From a virus: a stretch of 27,322 nt of DNA. A program made the translations under genes and the position numbers. How positions within the stretch are numbered: the first letter of the stretch is position 1; every line of letters begins with the position of its first letter. Shown here piece after piece: positions 7,238 through 15,045 of the stretch. Location: positions 1 to 27,322 of IMG/VR virus record IMGVR_UViG_3300043426_000117, one strand, 5' to 3'. The notes under the pieces were generated by a model that saw only the letters and a program-made list of their open reading frames with translations, did no database searches and was not told where the DNA came from.

Positions 7238-8787
7238 CGCTTACCTGCCATTTGGTATTCAAAATCAAGCCCAGTAAGTATGAAGTTTGCAGTTACATCA
7301 GTAGCCATTATGCGGTATGCGTGAAGCACGCCAGAGCTTCTGATATCAACCTTCCTGTCAACGTTTGGCTGGAAGTCAACTGCAGGCTTCCAAGTAACTG
7401 GACCACCTGGATATTGCTGAGAACCTAGTTGCATCTTGACGCTGCTACCACCAACAACATGAGGATATAAACGAGTTACTATCTTTGCAGTGTCCAGACC
7501 ACCTATTGCTAAATCCGTTCTTTCTATTATAGACGAATAAGGCTCAGAATTAAAGCCGAGTATATAATCTAATAAAGCGAACTTATAGGTTGTGCCATTG
7601 TATATGATTCCCATTAACACTGAGTCAAAAGGTGTGGTTGAGTTATCATCCCATGTCTTTACTGACCCATCCCAGCTTTCTGTAGAACCATCCCAAGTTG
7701 ATGATGGTGATGCAAGCCTCCCTATGTCAGCACCAAGGCAACCAGGCAAATCACGTGTTAACCAGCTATCATATTCATAATTGTAAATGAATGCAATATT
7801 TGAATACTTGTTACCTCCCATAGGGAAGCAGAACCATACCTCCTTTTTATTTGAGTGGTGGACAGCAAATGCCTTGCCGTAATTTTTCTTATCAATTGTG
7901 TTCATCCTTGAACGAACACGATTGTTTGCTATTGACTTAATCGTATTGCCATCGTTGCTAAAAACATCACCATCTGAGAGGAAGTAATGAGTGCCATTAA
8001 CATCAACCACTGCGTCCTTGGCAATGAGTCCGACAGTTGTTTGCATTTGCCGTATACGCCAGACATATTGGCCTCCAACATAATCCACTACATTGATACC
8101 ACTCTCTCTATAAATAACAAGAGAATCACGAAGTGAAAGCCCACCAACTATTTTGCCGCCATTTCCACCTAATGCTGAGATGCCTGCAGCACTAGTTTTG
8201 TCAAGCGGGTTCCAATTCAGAGGGACTGCGCCAACATCCGCTGGTGCTGACCATCTGATGCCATCAAACTTCTCAACACCATTGTCAAGAAGACCCAATG
8301 CAAACAAATACTGCTTATGCACAACAAGAATATTGCAACTCTGGTTAACTTGCTTCCATGTCTGTGTGTTTGTCCAAGGAAGAGATTTGAAACGGCTTGC
8401 TGCAGCATCCATATACATGGGTCCAAGGATTGGATGGCACAACAGCGGGATGCCTGATATGGCGCCTGATGACCATGCTTCTTCATCCGTGATTGTTTGC
8501 ATAAAATCAGGCGTCACATTAGAGAATGCAGAGACATATGAATAAACTTTGTTTTTTCCAGATACAAACCATACATCACCAGCACTTGACTTAACAAAGA
8601 ATAATGAATGCGGGATTGCATCAACTGGCAAGTCAGCAATATTCATGTGACCACCAAATGGTGTTAGCCCACCATTCTGCATCCTCAAATTCACTGAACG
8701 AGTTATGAAATCTTTCGCCAGATCAGTTGGATTTATATCAGTGTTAAGTCCAGCAACTGAAAAGTTGCCAATGCTGTATGATGGCAT
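7234..8787 (-). CDS. Tail nozzle-like protein
   Basis: This 517-residue protein is rich in beta strands with repeated blade-like motifs: NVRGG-like NLRMQNGGLTPFGG near residues 33-46, LRDSLVIYRESGINVVDYVG, VWRIRQMQTTVGLIAKDAVV, HYFLSDGDVFSNDG, KEVWFCFP, and IAFIYNYEYDSWLTRDLPG. This pattern is familiar in short-tailed phages, where the nozzle or P22 gp10-like protein forms a beta-propeller ring below the adaptor and closes the DNA channel. Position agrees: adaptor and fibres are upstream in the same operon. A region of altered codon use lies at about 7498-7592. Assignment to nozzle rather than another tail protein is by resemblance. Confidence 0.7.
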   Translation of the reverse strand: MPSYSIGNFSVAGLNTDINPTDLAKDFITRSVNLRMQNGGLTPFGGHMNIADLPVDAIPHSLFFVKSSAGDVWFVSGKNKVYSYVSAFSNVTPDFMQTITDEEAWSSGAISGIPLLCHPILGPMYMDAAASRFKSLPWTNTQTWKQVNQSCNILVVHKQYLFALGLLDNGVEKFDGIRWSAPADVGAVPLNWNPLDKTSAAGISALGGNGGKIVGGLSLRDSLVIYRESGINVVDYVGGQYVWRIRQMQTTVGLIAKDAVVDVNGTHYFLSDGDVFSNDGNTIKSIANNRVRSRMNTIDKKNYGKAFAVHHSNKKEVWFCFPMGGNKYSNIAFIYNYEYDSWLTRDLPGCLGADIGRLASPSSTWDGSTESWDGSVKTWDDNSTTPFDSVLMGIIYNGTTYKFALLDYILGFNSEPYSSIIERTDLAIGGLDTAKIVTRLYPHVVGGSSVKMQLGSQQYPGGPVTWKPAVDFQPNVDRKVDIRSSGVLHAYRIMATDVTANFILTGLDFEYQMAGKR

Positions 8788-8788
8788 A

Positions 8789-9457
8789 TCAAGCTGTCCT
8801 TTTCCAAACGTTTACAAAGATTCGTGCTCCACGAACATCAAGCCTTGCTTGATCATTACCAACGTGTGAAACAAAAACAGTTCCACTTGGTGTGCCAGCT
8901 GATTCGCTTGTGGTTGGGATATTGTATGCATAACCATCCCATCTTGCAGCATTAGTGCTTGGGCCTGAGTTCCCTCCAAATATATTACTGCCATGGCTGT
9001 GTGGAGGCAATGGATTGCCAAAAAATGTTGCATTGTGATTGTGAAGTGGCAATGGCACCAATGGTGTGTTTTCACCAGTTGTGCTTCCGCCGTTATTGCC
9101 ATTGCCAACATGTAGGCTGTAGTCGCCATCAATTCTTGTCCAAACAGTTCCTGGAAAAAGAGTTGATGGGTCAACATTATCAAGACGCAATTCAATTGAC
9201 CCAATTGGTCTTGCGTTCTTGATTGCATTTTCCATGTTTGTAAGTCTTGTTGCAAGACCATTCAAAAGAACTGGATCAACAGTAAGTGGTACTGAGAAAC
9301 CTTGACCTGGCTGGTTATTAACACGAGGGCCAGGGAATGTTGATTTCAAGACATGCTTGAGTAAACGTATGTGATCATCACCACGGTCTACGCCATCGCC
9401 TCCATGAGGCCATTGCTCATCAAGCTGTTCAATAGTTGTTGCGTTCTCAAGAGGCAT
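8789..9457 (-). CDS. Short tail fibre / collar-type receptor-binding protein
   Basis: This 222-residue protein has an N-terminal attachment segment (TTIEQLDEQWPHGGDGVDRGDDHIRLL) typical of phage tail fibres, a short helical linker, and a C-terminal collar domain starting PIGSIELR...LFPGTVW. Two HxH clusters, HNH and HSH (about residues 137-155), lie in a Gly/Pro/His-rich tip. In T4 gp37 such HxH motifs bind iron in the needle-like tip, so a metal-stabilised trimer is likely here, by analogy. ATG 9457 follows GGAG located in the last codons of the 56-residue gene. It probably binds the host surface. Confidence 0.75.
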   Translation of the reverse strand: MPLENATTIEQLDEQWPHGGDGVDRGDDHIRLLKHVLKSTFPGPRVNNQPGQGFSVPLTVDPVLLNGLATRLTNMENAIKNARPIGSIELRLDNVDPSTLFPGTVWTRIDGDYSLHVGNGNNGGSTTGENTPLVPLPLHNHNATFFGNPLPPHSHGSNIFGGNSGPSTNAARWDGYAYNIPTTSESAGTPSGTVFVSHVGNDQARLDVRGARIFVNVWKRTA

Positions 9458-9462
9458 ATTTG

Positions 9463-9633
9463 TTACTCCTTGAATTGTGTGTAAACTGGTTGAGGAGGAT
9501 ATTCAGCCCATACATCATCTGCAAGGCCATTATCATATTCTATCCATGTTCCAGATGATGTTTTAGGGGGCATGCCTATTACAGCATACCCCACTATTGC
9601 AAGCCCTGGAATCATGATCATGAGATCACTCAT
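9463..9633 (-). CDS. 56-residue protein with hydrophobic N-terminus
   Basis: ATG 9633 overlaps the stop of the TM/coiled-coil gene (ATGA) and follows AAAGGAG with 5-base spacing. The stop lies 5 bases before the fibre start. The protein begins MSDLMIMIPGLAIVGYAVIG, one likely membrane segment, followed by a polar, acidic, aromatic tail (TWIEYDNGLADDVWAEYPPQ). It directly follows a TM/coiled-coil gene, so it could belong to a lysis or membrane-associated set, but no family was recognised. Its coding sequence contains an 8-of-9-bp hairpin at 9567-9592. Confidence 0.7.
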   Translation of the reverse strand: MSDLMIMIPGLAIVGYAVIGMPPKTSSGTWIEYDNGLADDVWAEYPPQPVYTQFKE

Positions 9634-9938
9634 CGCCGCTCCTTTTCACCAGCCAAGTATGACAACTCCTTGGCAGTCTGCTTAGCATCTATCTCAAGAC
9701 CTGTTATGCGCTGTTCGTGATAATCAGACCGAAGTGATTCAGCCTTGACTTTCGAATTAAGTGCATTCAGCTCAAGAGAAAGATTCTTCACAGATGTGTT
9801 AAGTTCGTTACTTACTTCAACTAACTGTTTGCTTATCTGGTTGTCCTGCCCCTGCATGTAAATATAACTTGAGGTTGGCACCAGCACAGCAACTACGGCA
9901 GAGGCTAAGAACACAATATTATTGGTCTGCTCTGCCAT
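9630..9938 (-). CDS. TM plus coiled-coil protein (i-spanin- or holin-like)
   Basis: ATG 9938 (MAEQTNN) was preferred to the longer frame starting at 10016 because it has GGAG upstream and because the 57-residue gene occupies the longer stretch. The 102-residue product has a short cytoplasmic N-terminus, one membrane segment (IVFLASAVVAVLVPTSSYIY) and a long coiled coil (KQLVEVSNELNTSVKNLSLE and onward) ending KERR. This topology matches inner-membrane spanins (Rz-like) and some class II holin-like phage proteins. No Rz1-like lipoprotein overlaps it, so spanin function is unproven. The amidase itself is 15 kb away in the early region. Confidence 0.65.
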   Translation of the reverse strand: MAEQTNNIVFLASAVVAVLVPTSSYIYMQGQDNQISKQLVEVSNELNTSVKNLSLELNALNSKVKAESLRSDYHEQRITGLEIDAKQTAKELSYLAGEKERR

Positions 9939-10092
9939 TGATTTTGACTCCGCCAAGTGCGTCCTTGATAATGTTTGCAGAATTGAAATCATTGTCTTTC
10001 CGCTTTTCCAGCTCATCAGCGCCAGCGCGCATCATATTGATCAGGAGGTTGCTGCCGACTTTGATGAGGATGCCAATGAGTAAGCTTTTCAT
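9919..10092 (-). CDS. 57-residue protein, hydrophobic N-terminus
   Basis: A short gene with ATG at 10092, preceded by AAGGG with 8-base spacing, and stopping 20 bases inside the next gene. The product starts MKSLLIGILIKVGSNLLINM, hydrophobic enough to associate with membrane, and continues in a polar helix (RAGADELEKRKDNDFNSANI). It lies between the main tail fibre and the TM/coiled-coil protein. No family was recognised; a membrane or lysis-accessory role is possible from context only. Confidence 0.65.
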   Translation of the reverse strand: MKSLLIGILIKVGSNLLINMMRAGADELEKRKDNDFNSANIIKDALGGVKINGRADQ

Positions 10093-10126
10093 ATTATTAA
10101 CCCTTATGTAAATTGATCATCCCGTG

Positions 10127-10153
10127 TTAAACAAAGAGCGTTCCTCTATCCAT
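10127..10153 (-). CDS. Candidate 8-codon mini-ORF with strong Shine-Dalgarno
   Basis: AAGGAG with a 5-base spacer precedes ATG 10153. The frame reads MDRGTLFV and stops. It lies in the gap between the fibre gene stop and the 57-residue gene. It may be a translated leader peptide, a remnant of a lost gene, or chance. The sequence ACATAAGG(A/G) is repeated ahead of this ATG and the next one. Confidence 0.35.
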   Translation of the reverse strand: MDRGTLFV

Positions 10154-10162
10154 TGATTCTCC

Positions 10163-11626
10163 TTATGTCAACTCTGCATTAAATCCGCGGAAGTCAGTTG
10201 TTTGTGATGATGCAAGATAAGATGCCTGTCCTGCTGCCCCAGTAATATTCTGGTTAATCATTATATTTGTGCCGCGTAGCGTTACTGTTAGTGCCCCTGT
10301 ACCATCCACACCACTGCCTGAAATTAATAACCATGTTCCGCCTTCAATTGTTGGTGTTGCTCTCATTTGCACAGGGACACCAATTGATACAATGCCTACA
10401 GATGATGTGCACATTCCACCAGCAGCTAGTGTGCCACTTACACCATCTTGCCATCCTATGCCAAGGAGATACCGCTGGCATAAAGAAAGCTCAACTTGAT
10501 ATGGCCGATGTTCAAAATCTGTCTTGGTAGTTCCAGTTTCCAATTGTACTTCAGTTAACTGGAATGTATCACTAACACTAGTGCCCCATGATACCTGATT
10601 TGTTCCTGCTAAGAATACGCCATCGAGCATTGTGCCAAGTGTAGCAGTACGCAAATCAGCACCTGCTGCAAGAGTCCAGCACAACTCCATTCCTAGGCCA
10701 TTTTCCCATTCACTAACAAATCCAATTGGCAGGGCTGGCATAGCAATTTCTACAGACTTCCATATATTAGCAGGAAGTGTAAATCCAACAACTATAGTTT
10801 TAGAACGGTTGCCATTCCGCATAGCAAAGCTGTATGTTCCAGCTTTAGATGTTTTAGCAGTAAAGCTTATGATGAATGGTTTTGCTGTTAACTCACGTAC
10901 ATCATACCCCTCCATTAAATAACCAATGCGCATGTGCTTAGAAGCTATATTTGCTTCCACAGGCGTTGTAAGCGCAACACTCAGGCATTTTCTTATGCCT
11001 TTGTTAGGATAGTTAATATCTAAAACTGCCTGATTAATTGTACCACGGGCTGCTGTGCTATTGCCACATGCAAATCTATCTATTTTACCCTCAGTTGATG
11101 CTATAGGTATAGGCATGCTTGATCCGCGTTGTGATACCTCCATCTTACCATTGTGTATCTTATTCTTAAAACTTGATATTGATGTCAAACCAATTTCTGC
11201 TGGAGACCATGACACAGGAGCAGACCCATCAAACTGTTTACTAACTCCTGCAATTGTAATTGCAACAGGGGTTTTGAGCTTAGTGGCAGATGCAGCATTT
11301 TCAGTTTTAAGAAGAATTGATTTAAAGAATTCGCTGTTGATTGTGCCAAACACTTGTGCTGAGCCAGTGAGTGATAGAGGTGCAGAATTCTCTGTATAAA
11401 TGCCATCGACAAGAGTTGCAATGACAGTGGTCCGCTCCATTACTCGGCCGGTGATTGTGCCAATCCCACATTCTTTCTTATTGCCATCAACAATGGTATA
11501 GTAAACTTCACAATCACCAAGATAGATGAATGTGGAGAACCCAGGGACTGCACCACCAAGATTGATTGGGCCTTGGCCTACAGTCGAGGTATTTTCACCA
11601 AGCCAGTTTCCATATTTAAAAGTCAT
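10163..11626 (-). CDS. Putative tail fibre protein, 487 residues
   Basis: The N-terminus (FKYGNWLGENTSTVGQGPIN, then GGAVPGFSTF) is the attachment type found in phage fibres. A middle stretch of about residues 90-140 resembles the AT-rich shaft (LKTPVAITIAGVSKQFDGSA). The C-terminal two thirds contain the signatures common to tail fibre receptor domains: NKIHNGKMEVSQRGSS near 155-170, a jelly-roll-like domain, then QLETGTTKTDFEHRPYQVEL and LCQRY. The end (TDFRGFNAELT) is the usual tip-like closing strand. It probably recognises surface glycan; no depolymerase motif was seen. ATG 11626 overlaps the adaptor stop (ATGA), with GAGG upstream. Confidence 0.8.
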   Translation of the reverse strand: MTFKYGNWLGENTSTVGQGPINLGGAVPGFSTFIYLGDCEVYYTIVDGNKKECGIGTITGRVMERTTVIATLVDGIYTENSAPLSLTGSAQVFGTINSEFFKSILLKTENAASATKLKTPVAITIAGVSKQFDGSAPVSWSPAEIGLTSISSFKNKIHNGKMEVSQRGSSMPIPIASTEGKIDRFACGNSTAARGTINQAVLDINYPNKGIRKCLSVALTTPVEANIASKHMRIGYLMEGYDVRELTAKPFIISFTAKTSKAGTYSFAMRNGNRSKTIVVGFTLPANIWKSVEIAMPALPIGFVSEWENGLGMELCWTLAAGADLRTATLGTMLDGVFLAGTNQVSWGTSVSDTFQLTEVQLETGTTKTDFEHRPYQVELSLCQRYLLGIGWQDGVSGTLAAGGMCTSSVGIVSIGVPVQMRATPTIEGGTWLLISGSGVDGTGALTVTLRGTNIMINQNITGAAGQASYLASSQTTDFRGFNAELT

Positions 11627-12255
11627 TCTCCAATCCTCATGATCATGGTGTTGCCAGCCCAGCGTTTGTCAGCGTCATTCAATTTGAGTTCTTCAATTGA
11701 ACGAGTCATGCGAGTATCCCAAAGTTGGGATGCTTCATAGTTTTTGACAAACAGTTCTATCTCAGCACAAATACCAGACAAGTATATATCAGGGTAATCA
11801 ATTGACATCCAGTTATATTGATTGCTAGCACTAAGTGAAGGTACTTTTCTGTAAAACACCATTTCAATAGTACCATCTGGGCTAGCAGTTGGGTGCAATT
11901 GAATCTGGTTGTTCAGGATTGTATAAAACTGTCCGCTGGAGACTCCGCTTGCCTGCATGTCAGAAAGCTGCTCTGGCGTGACATAATCAACTGGGATGAC
12001 GCCTGATGATGGCTCATCAACCTCACCAGTATTGAGGTGGATAAAGCGCATGCCATTGTATTCAGGAGGCAGAGTATAGAACTCTTTACCAGCAACAGTC
12101 TTTGTATAAACACGATTAGTCTGCTCTGATATCTTGAGTACTCTGTTGATTCTTGACTCTGCCATCACAATGAAAGTGCCCATGTTTACAGAGACTTCAT
12201 TGTCAAGACGATCACTGTATGCTTTTGCAGCAGCGACAATTTCATTGTAATCCAT
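11623..12255 (-). CDS. Head-tail adaptor protein (SU10-type)
   Basis: This 210-residue protein opens MDYNEIVAAAKAYSDRLDNE and has FIVMAESRINRVLK, YTLPPEYNGMRFIHLN, FYTILNNQIQLHP, MVFYRKVPSLSASNQYNWM and YPDIYLSGICAEIELFVKNY. This order is that of the phage adaptor family that links the portal to the tail nozzle in short-tailed phages such as SU10. The preceding genes (125-residue unknown, SU10-type capsid) agree. ATG 12255 follows AAGGTGAG. It acts in the virion neck. Confidence 0.75.
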   Translation of the reverse strand: MDYNEIVAAAKAYSDRLDNEVSVNMGTFIVMAESRINRVLKISEQTNRVYTKTVAGKEFYTLPPEYNGMRFIHLNTGEVDEPSSGVIPVDYVTPEQLSDMQASGVSSGQFYTILNNQIQLHPTASPDGTIEMVFYRKVPSLSASNQYNWMSIDYPDIYLSGICAEIELFVKNYEASQLWDTRMTRSIEELKLNDADKRWAGNTMIMRIGE

Positions 12256-12256
12256 A

Positions 12257-12628
12257 TTAGCTCACCTTTGTTTGAAGCGGCTTCTTCATAACTCCACCAA
12301 GCTTTCCAGGGCGAACCTTCAAGCATTGGTTCTCTGGCTTATCAAGCCAGACACGGCGTTCATTGTCTGTGCTGTTGAACCAATCAAAGCCAAGCTTCTT
12401 CCAATGCTCAATCATGACAAGCGGAATGCGAGCCACCAGATGCAAACCATCACTATCAGAATACTTTGGCTTATTGTGTTCATTGTACATGAACTTGTTG
12501 ACATCAATGTTCTTTTCAACATCCTGAAGACGACGGATAGTCAGTTCATCAGTCAGATGATTGTACCAGTACTCTTCAGTGATGCCGGAAAACTCATCAT
12601 AGTGGGATGCCATAAATTGCATAGACAT
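12257..12628 (-). CDS. Conserved-type head-region protein of unknown function
   Basis: The gene lies between capsid and adaptor. Two starts are possible. ATG 12634 sits only 3 bases from AAGGA, while ATG 12628 has 9-base spacing, so 12628 is preferred. The 123-residue product contains YDEFSGITEEYWYNHLTDELTIRRLQDVE, then VARIPLVMIEHWKKLGFDWF and a basic end with LKVRPGKLGG. A similar small protein often sits beside the capsid gene in podoviruses with this head type, from memory, but its role is not known. It could be a minor head protein. The capsid gene terminator-like hairpin lies just upstream of it. Confidence 0.7.
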   Translation of the reverse strand: MSMQFMASHYDEFSGITEEYWYNHLTDELTIRRLQDVEKNIDVNKFMYNEHNKPKYSDSDGLHLVARIPLVMIEHWKKLGFDWFNSTDNERRVWLDKPENQCLKVRPGKLGGVMKKPLQTKVS

Positions 12629-12646
12629 GGTCATAATTCCTTACAC

Positions 12647-12668
12647 AAAAGGGGCCATTGCTGGCCCC
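12647..12668 (-). terminator. Hairpin terminator or attenuator after the capsid gene
   Basis: On the minus strand, GGGGCC (12668-12663) and GGCCCC (12656-12651) form a 6-bp G+C stem with a 6-base loop, followed by TTTT (12650-12647). It lies between the major capsid stop and the next start. As the operon continues, it is probably a partial terminator that raises capsid mRNA relative to tail mRNA, or a 3'-end protecting hairpin. Confidence 0.75.
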
Positions 12669-12687
12669 TGCTATTAGTTAGTTGTTA

Positions 12688-13656
12688 TTACGGAGTCAGC
12701 GCAGTGATCACATAGTGAGCCTGCGGGCTACCAACCTTGAGGGTGGTCTCCATGATGATCTGCTTGGATGCGCCATCACCAGTCTTCGCCAGGTCTTCAG
12801 AGAAGACAGGACGGAAGTCATCGATGGACACATAATCCTTGTCGATCAACAGCACTTCACCAGCAGTAGCGTAGCGGTCAGGAACCGCAGTTACTGTGTG
12901 GAAGTCACCGTCATACACATCAATGGAAGCAGTCAGCTTCTTGTCATCAATGGAAGCATAACGGGTATTGGAACCAGAGAAGGTGGAGAAGATACCACGC
13001 TGCTTGGCACCCATCAGGGCTGAGATGTTCTCAGAGCCACCGGACTGGTTCCACATGGCAGACAGAGCAGCTTTGAAGATGGTTTCATCAAAATCTCGGT
13101 TGGTGCCAGGGGTGTACACATTGGTACCATTGCCAGCACCAGCAGTACCAGTTGCGCCCAGGCTGGTGGTGCCTGCTCTCATGTAGGCTTGCAGAGAAGC
13201 CATTTCACGGGCCACAGTTTCAGAGCCAGCCTTGGAAACTTGCAGACCAGAGCCAACACATGCAAACTCCAGATCACGCTTCATTTCCTTCATGCGGCGA
13301 GCAACCTGATAAGCCATTTCAGACTTGATGCCGCCACCCTTGTCTGCCTTCTCCTGAGAGCCAGACACAACAGCAAACTTGCTGAAGATTTGGCAGTAGT
13401 TGCCCAGACGAACGCGATCACCAGGCTTGGTAGCAACTGCTACGTTGCCTTCAATCTGTGCATTCTTGGCCGGAGCACCCAGAGAGTCAGTCAGCCATTC
13501 ATGCTTGACTGCACTAGCTTTCCCCTTCTTTGCCATAGATACAAACGGGGTTTCAGTTGGAGAAATGTCGTACAGAACATCAGACAGATCTTCACGGTTA
13601 CCACCAGTGCCAATCGGTTCAGAGTAGGTGGATTTTGAGCCAGCAATAATTGCCAT
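12688..13656 (-). CDS. Major capsid protein (SU10 / DUF5309-like, HK97 fold)
   Basis: This 322-residue protein begins SEPIGTGGNREDLSDVLYDISPTETPFVSM and continues KASAVKHEWLTDSLGAPAKN. This is the signature N-terminal arm of the SU10-type major capsid family (DUF5309-like), which has an HK97 fold. Further matches are QEKADKGGGIKSEMAYQVARRMKEMKRDLEF, TNRDFDETIFKAALSAMW, and DVYDGDFHTVTAVPDRY with VLLIDKDYVSIDDFRPV near the end. Codon use is more biased than in the neighbours (more CCT/GCC/ATC-type codons), as expected for a highly expressed gene. AAGGA precedes the ATG, and the scaffold gene ends 12 bases upstream. Confidence 0.9.
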   Translation of the reverse strand: MAIIAGSKSTYSEPIGTGGNREDLSDVLYDISPTETPFVSMAKKGKASAVKHEWLTDSLGAPAKNAQIEGNVAVATKPGDRVRLGNYCQIFSKFAVVSGSQEKADKGGGIKSEMAYQVARRMKEMKRDLEFACVGSGLQVSKAGSETVAREMASLQAYMRAGTTSLGATGTAGAGNGTNVYTPGTNRDFDETIFKAALSAMWNQSGGSENISALMGAKQRGIFSTFSGSNTRYASIDDKKLTASIDVYDGDFHTVTAVPDRYATAGEVLLIDKDYVSIDDFRPVFSEDLAKTGDGASKQIIMETTLKVGSPQAHYVITALTP

Positions 13657-13668
13657 AGTATGTTTTCC

Positions 13669-14769
13669 TTACATGCGGTCAATGAGAGCGGCTGCGACAG
13701 CATCTACCGAGCCACCTGATTTTCTGATCTGTTCCTTCTGTTGCTTAACAGCACGTGCTTTCTGCAGAGAAGGACGATCACCAACAACGCCTGGTTTAAC
13801 AAATTTGGGGATAGGCTTTTCAGCCTTCTTGGTTTGCACCTTGCTAGTTGCACTGTGGAATTGCTTTGCATCACGGATCAAACGCATCAATCGTGCATCC
13901 AAGTTGTTAGCAACTTCCTGATCAGCAAAACCATACTTCTCGCGCAAGAATGCACCAATTTCACCAAACTCTTTTGCCATTACTGATTGGTCAGACCAAG
14001 CAGGATTATCTTGCACCATCTTGGCCAATTCTTGGCCAACACGTGTTTGATTTTGCGCTTGCTGTTCAGCTTGCTGTTCAGCTTTAATGCGCTCACCTTC
14101 TTGGCCACCAAGGGCCTTGATTTGGTTGATATAATTGAGCCTGCTTTGGAACTGCTGCTGGAGAGCAGCCCATTCACCTGGCTCAGTCATACGGAGACCA
14201 TTCCAGTCAACCCCTTCAAAATCAGCCATAAGTTGCTTTTCAGCAACATCAGTGAGCTTGTTGAGTGACTCCAACCGCGTCAGAAGCTCTTGAGACGCCT
14301 GCTGCTTGGTAGCAGCAAAAGTCTTACGCTCCTCTTCCAGTGCAATAGACTTGTTGTTAACATGCCCCTGCAGCTGGTAGGATTTAACAAGCTCACCCAT
14401 CGGAACCTTTTGGACTTGCCCGTCAATGATGGCATTGAAGACAACTTTGCCTTCTGCGTCATATTCGAGTTTGTCCTCATCAATCCCAAGCAGGCTTGCT
14501 ACGGTGATTTCGCCATCATCAGCATCATCACCATCCAGCTCAGCGTCTTCACCAGCATCAGCGTCGTCAGCTTCAGGTGGACGTTTACCGTCGCCATTCA
14601 CTACTGCGTCATCTTGGTCGTCCGCATTGCCATCATCCGGCTGTCGCTCAGGGAACAGTGCAGCTTGGATGCGGGATTCAATATCTTGCGCTCCGCTTGC
14701 TGCACCATCGTCACCAGCCGGTGCCATGTAGCGCATCATGAGAGTAGCAGCCTTACTGAATCTAAACAT
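13669..14769 (-). CDS. Scaffold / head assembly protein
   Basis: This 366-residue protein has an acidic, disordered N-terminal third (many D, E, G, A at residues 18-90), a small beta-like module (ITVASLLGIDEDKLEYDAEG), and long Gln/Ala/Lys-rich helices (KTFAATKQQASQELLTRLES and onward) with a basic C-terminal end (QKARAVKQQKEQIRKSGGS). This layout, sitting between portal and major capsid, is that of a scaffolding protein that guides procapsid assembly. GGAG lies 8 bases before ATG 14769, within the end of the 90-residue gene. No protease motif is seen. Confidence 0.8.
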   Translation of the reverse strand: MFRFSKAATLMMRYMAPAGDDGAASGAQDIESRIQAALFPERQPDDGNADDQDDAVVNGDGKRPPEADDADAGEDAELDGDDADDGEITVASLLGIDEDKLEYDAEGKVVFNAIIDGQVQKVPMGELVKSYQLQGHVNNKSIALEEERKTFAATKQQASQELLTRLESLNKLTDVAEKQLMADFEGVDWNGLRMTEPGEWAALQQQFQSRLNYINQIKALGGQEGERIKAEQQAEQQAQNQTRVGQELAKMVQDNPAWSDQSVMAKEFGEIGAFLREKYGFADQEVANNLDARLMRLIRDAKQFHSATSKVQTKKAEKPIPKFVKPGVVGDRPSLQKARAVKQQKEQIRKSGGSVDAVAAALIDRM

Positions 14770-14772
14770 ATC

Positions 14773-15045
14773 TTATTCTCCAGATTGGTTGAGCTCACTT
14801 TGTGCAACTTTGAGTTCATCTCGAAAGTGCAAAAACGAGTTCTTCAGACTTCTCAGTGCAGTTTGTTGCATCTTGATAATCCTGAGTTGCTCAGTATCCT
14901 GAGCAGGCACACCACAAAATGCTTCAAACAATTTCTGCTCCTGTTGCAAGATGAAAGGTTCAATGTGTGCTTCATACACATCAACCTGTCGTCTTGCAAC
15001 TGCGATTCTGTTTTCTAATGAATTAATCCTTTCTGGCGTTAGCAT
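14773..15045 (-). CDS. 90-residue helical protein between portal and scaffold
   Basis: The protein is helical throughout (NSLENRIAVARRQVDVYEAH, and KMQQTALRSLKNSFLHFRDE), with coiled-coil character and no membrane segment. It starts 23 bases before the portal stop and ends 3 bases before the scaffold start, so it is translated between the two. Its last codons contain the Shine-Dalgarno of the scaffold gene. No family was recognised; a portal- or scaffold-associated assembly role is an inference from position. Confidence 0.7.
   Translation of the reverse strand: MLTPERINSLENRIAVARRQVDVYEAHIEPFILQQEQKLFEAFCGVPAQDTEQLRIIKMQQTALRSLKNSFLHFRDELKVAQSELNQSGE

Noticed and set aside
11055-11399. Antisense open frame across the fibre gene
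   Set aside because: The sense frame is a recognisable fibre; the antisense frame has no ribosome site or motif.
14290-15018. 242-codon open frame on the plus strand
   Set aside because: It is antisense to the scaffold and 90-residue genes, has no ribosome site and a low-quality Leu/Cys/Ser-rich product typical of a shadow frame.
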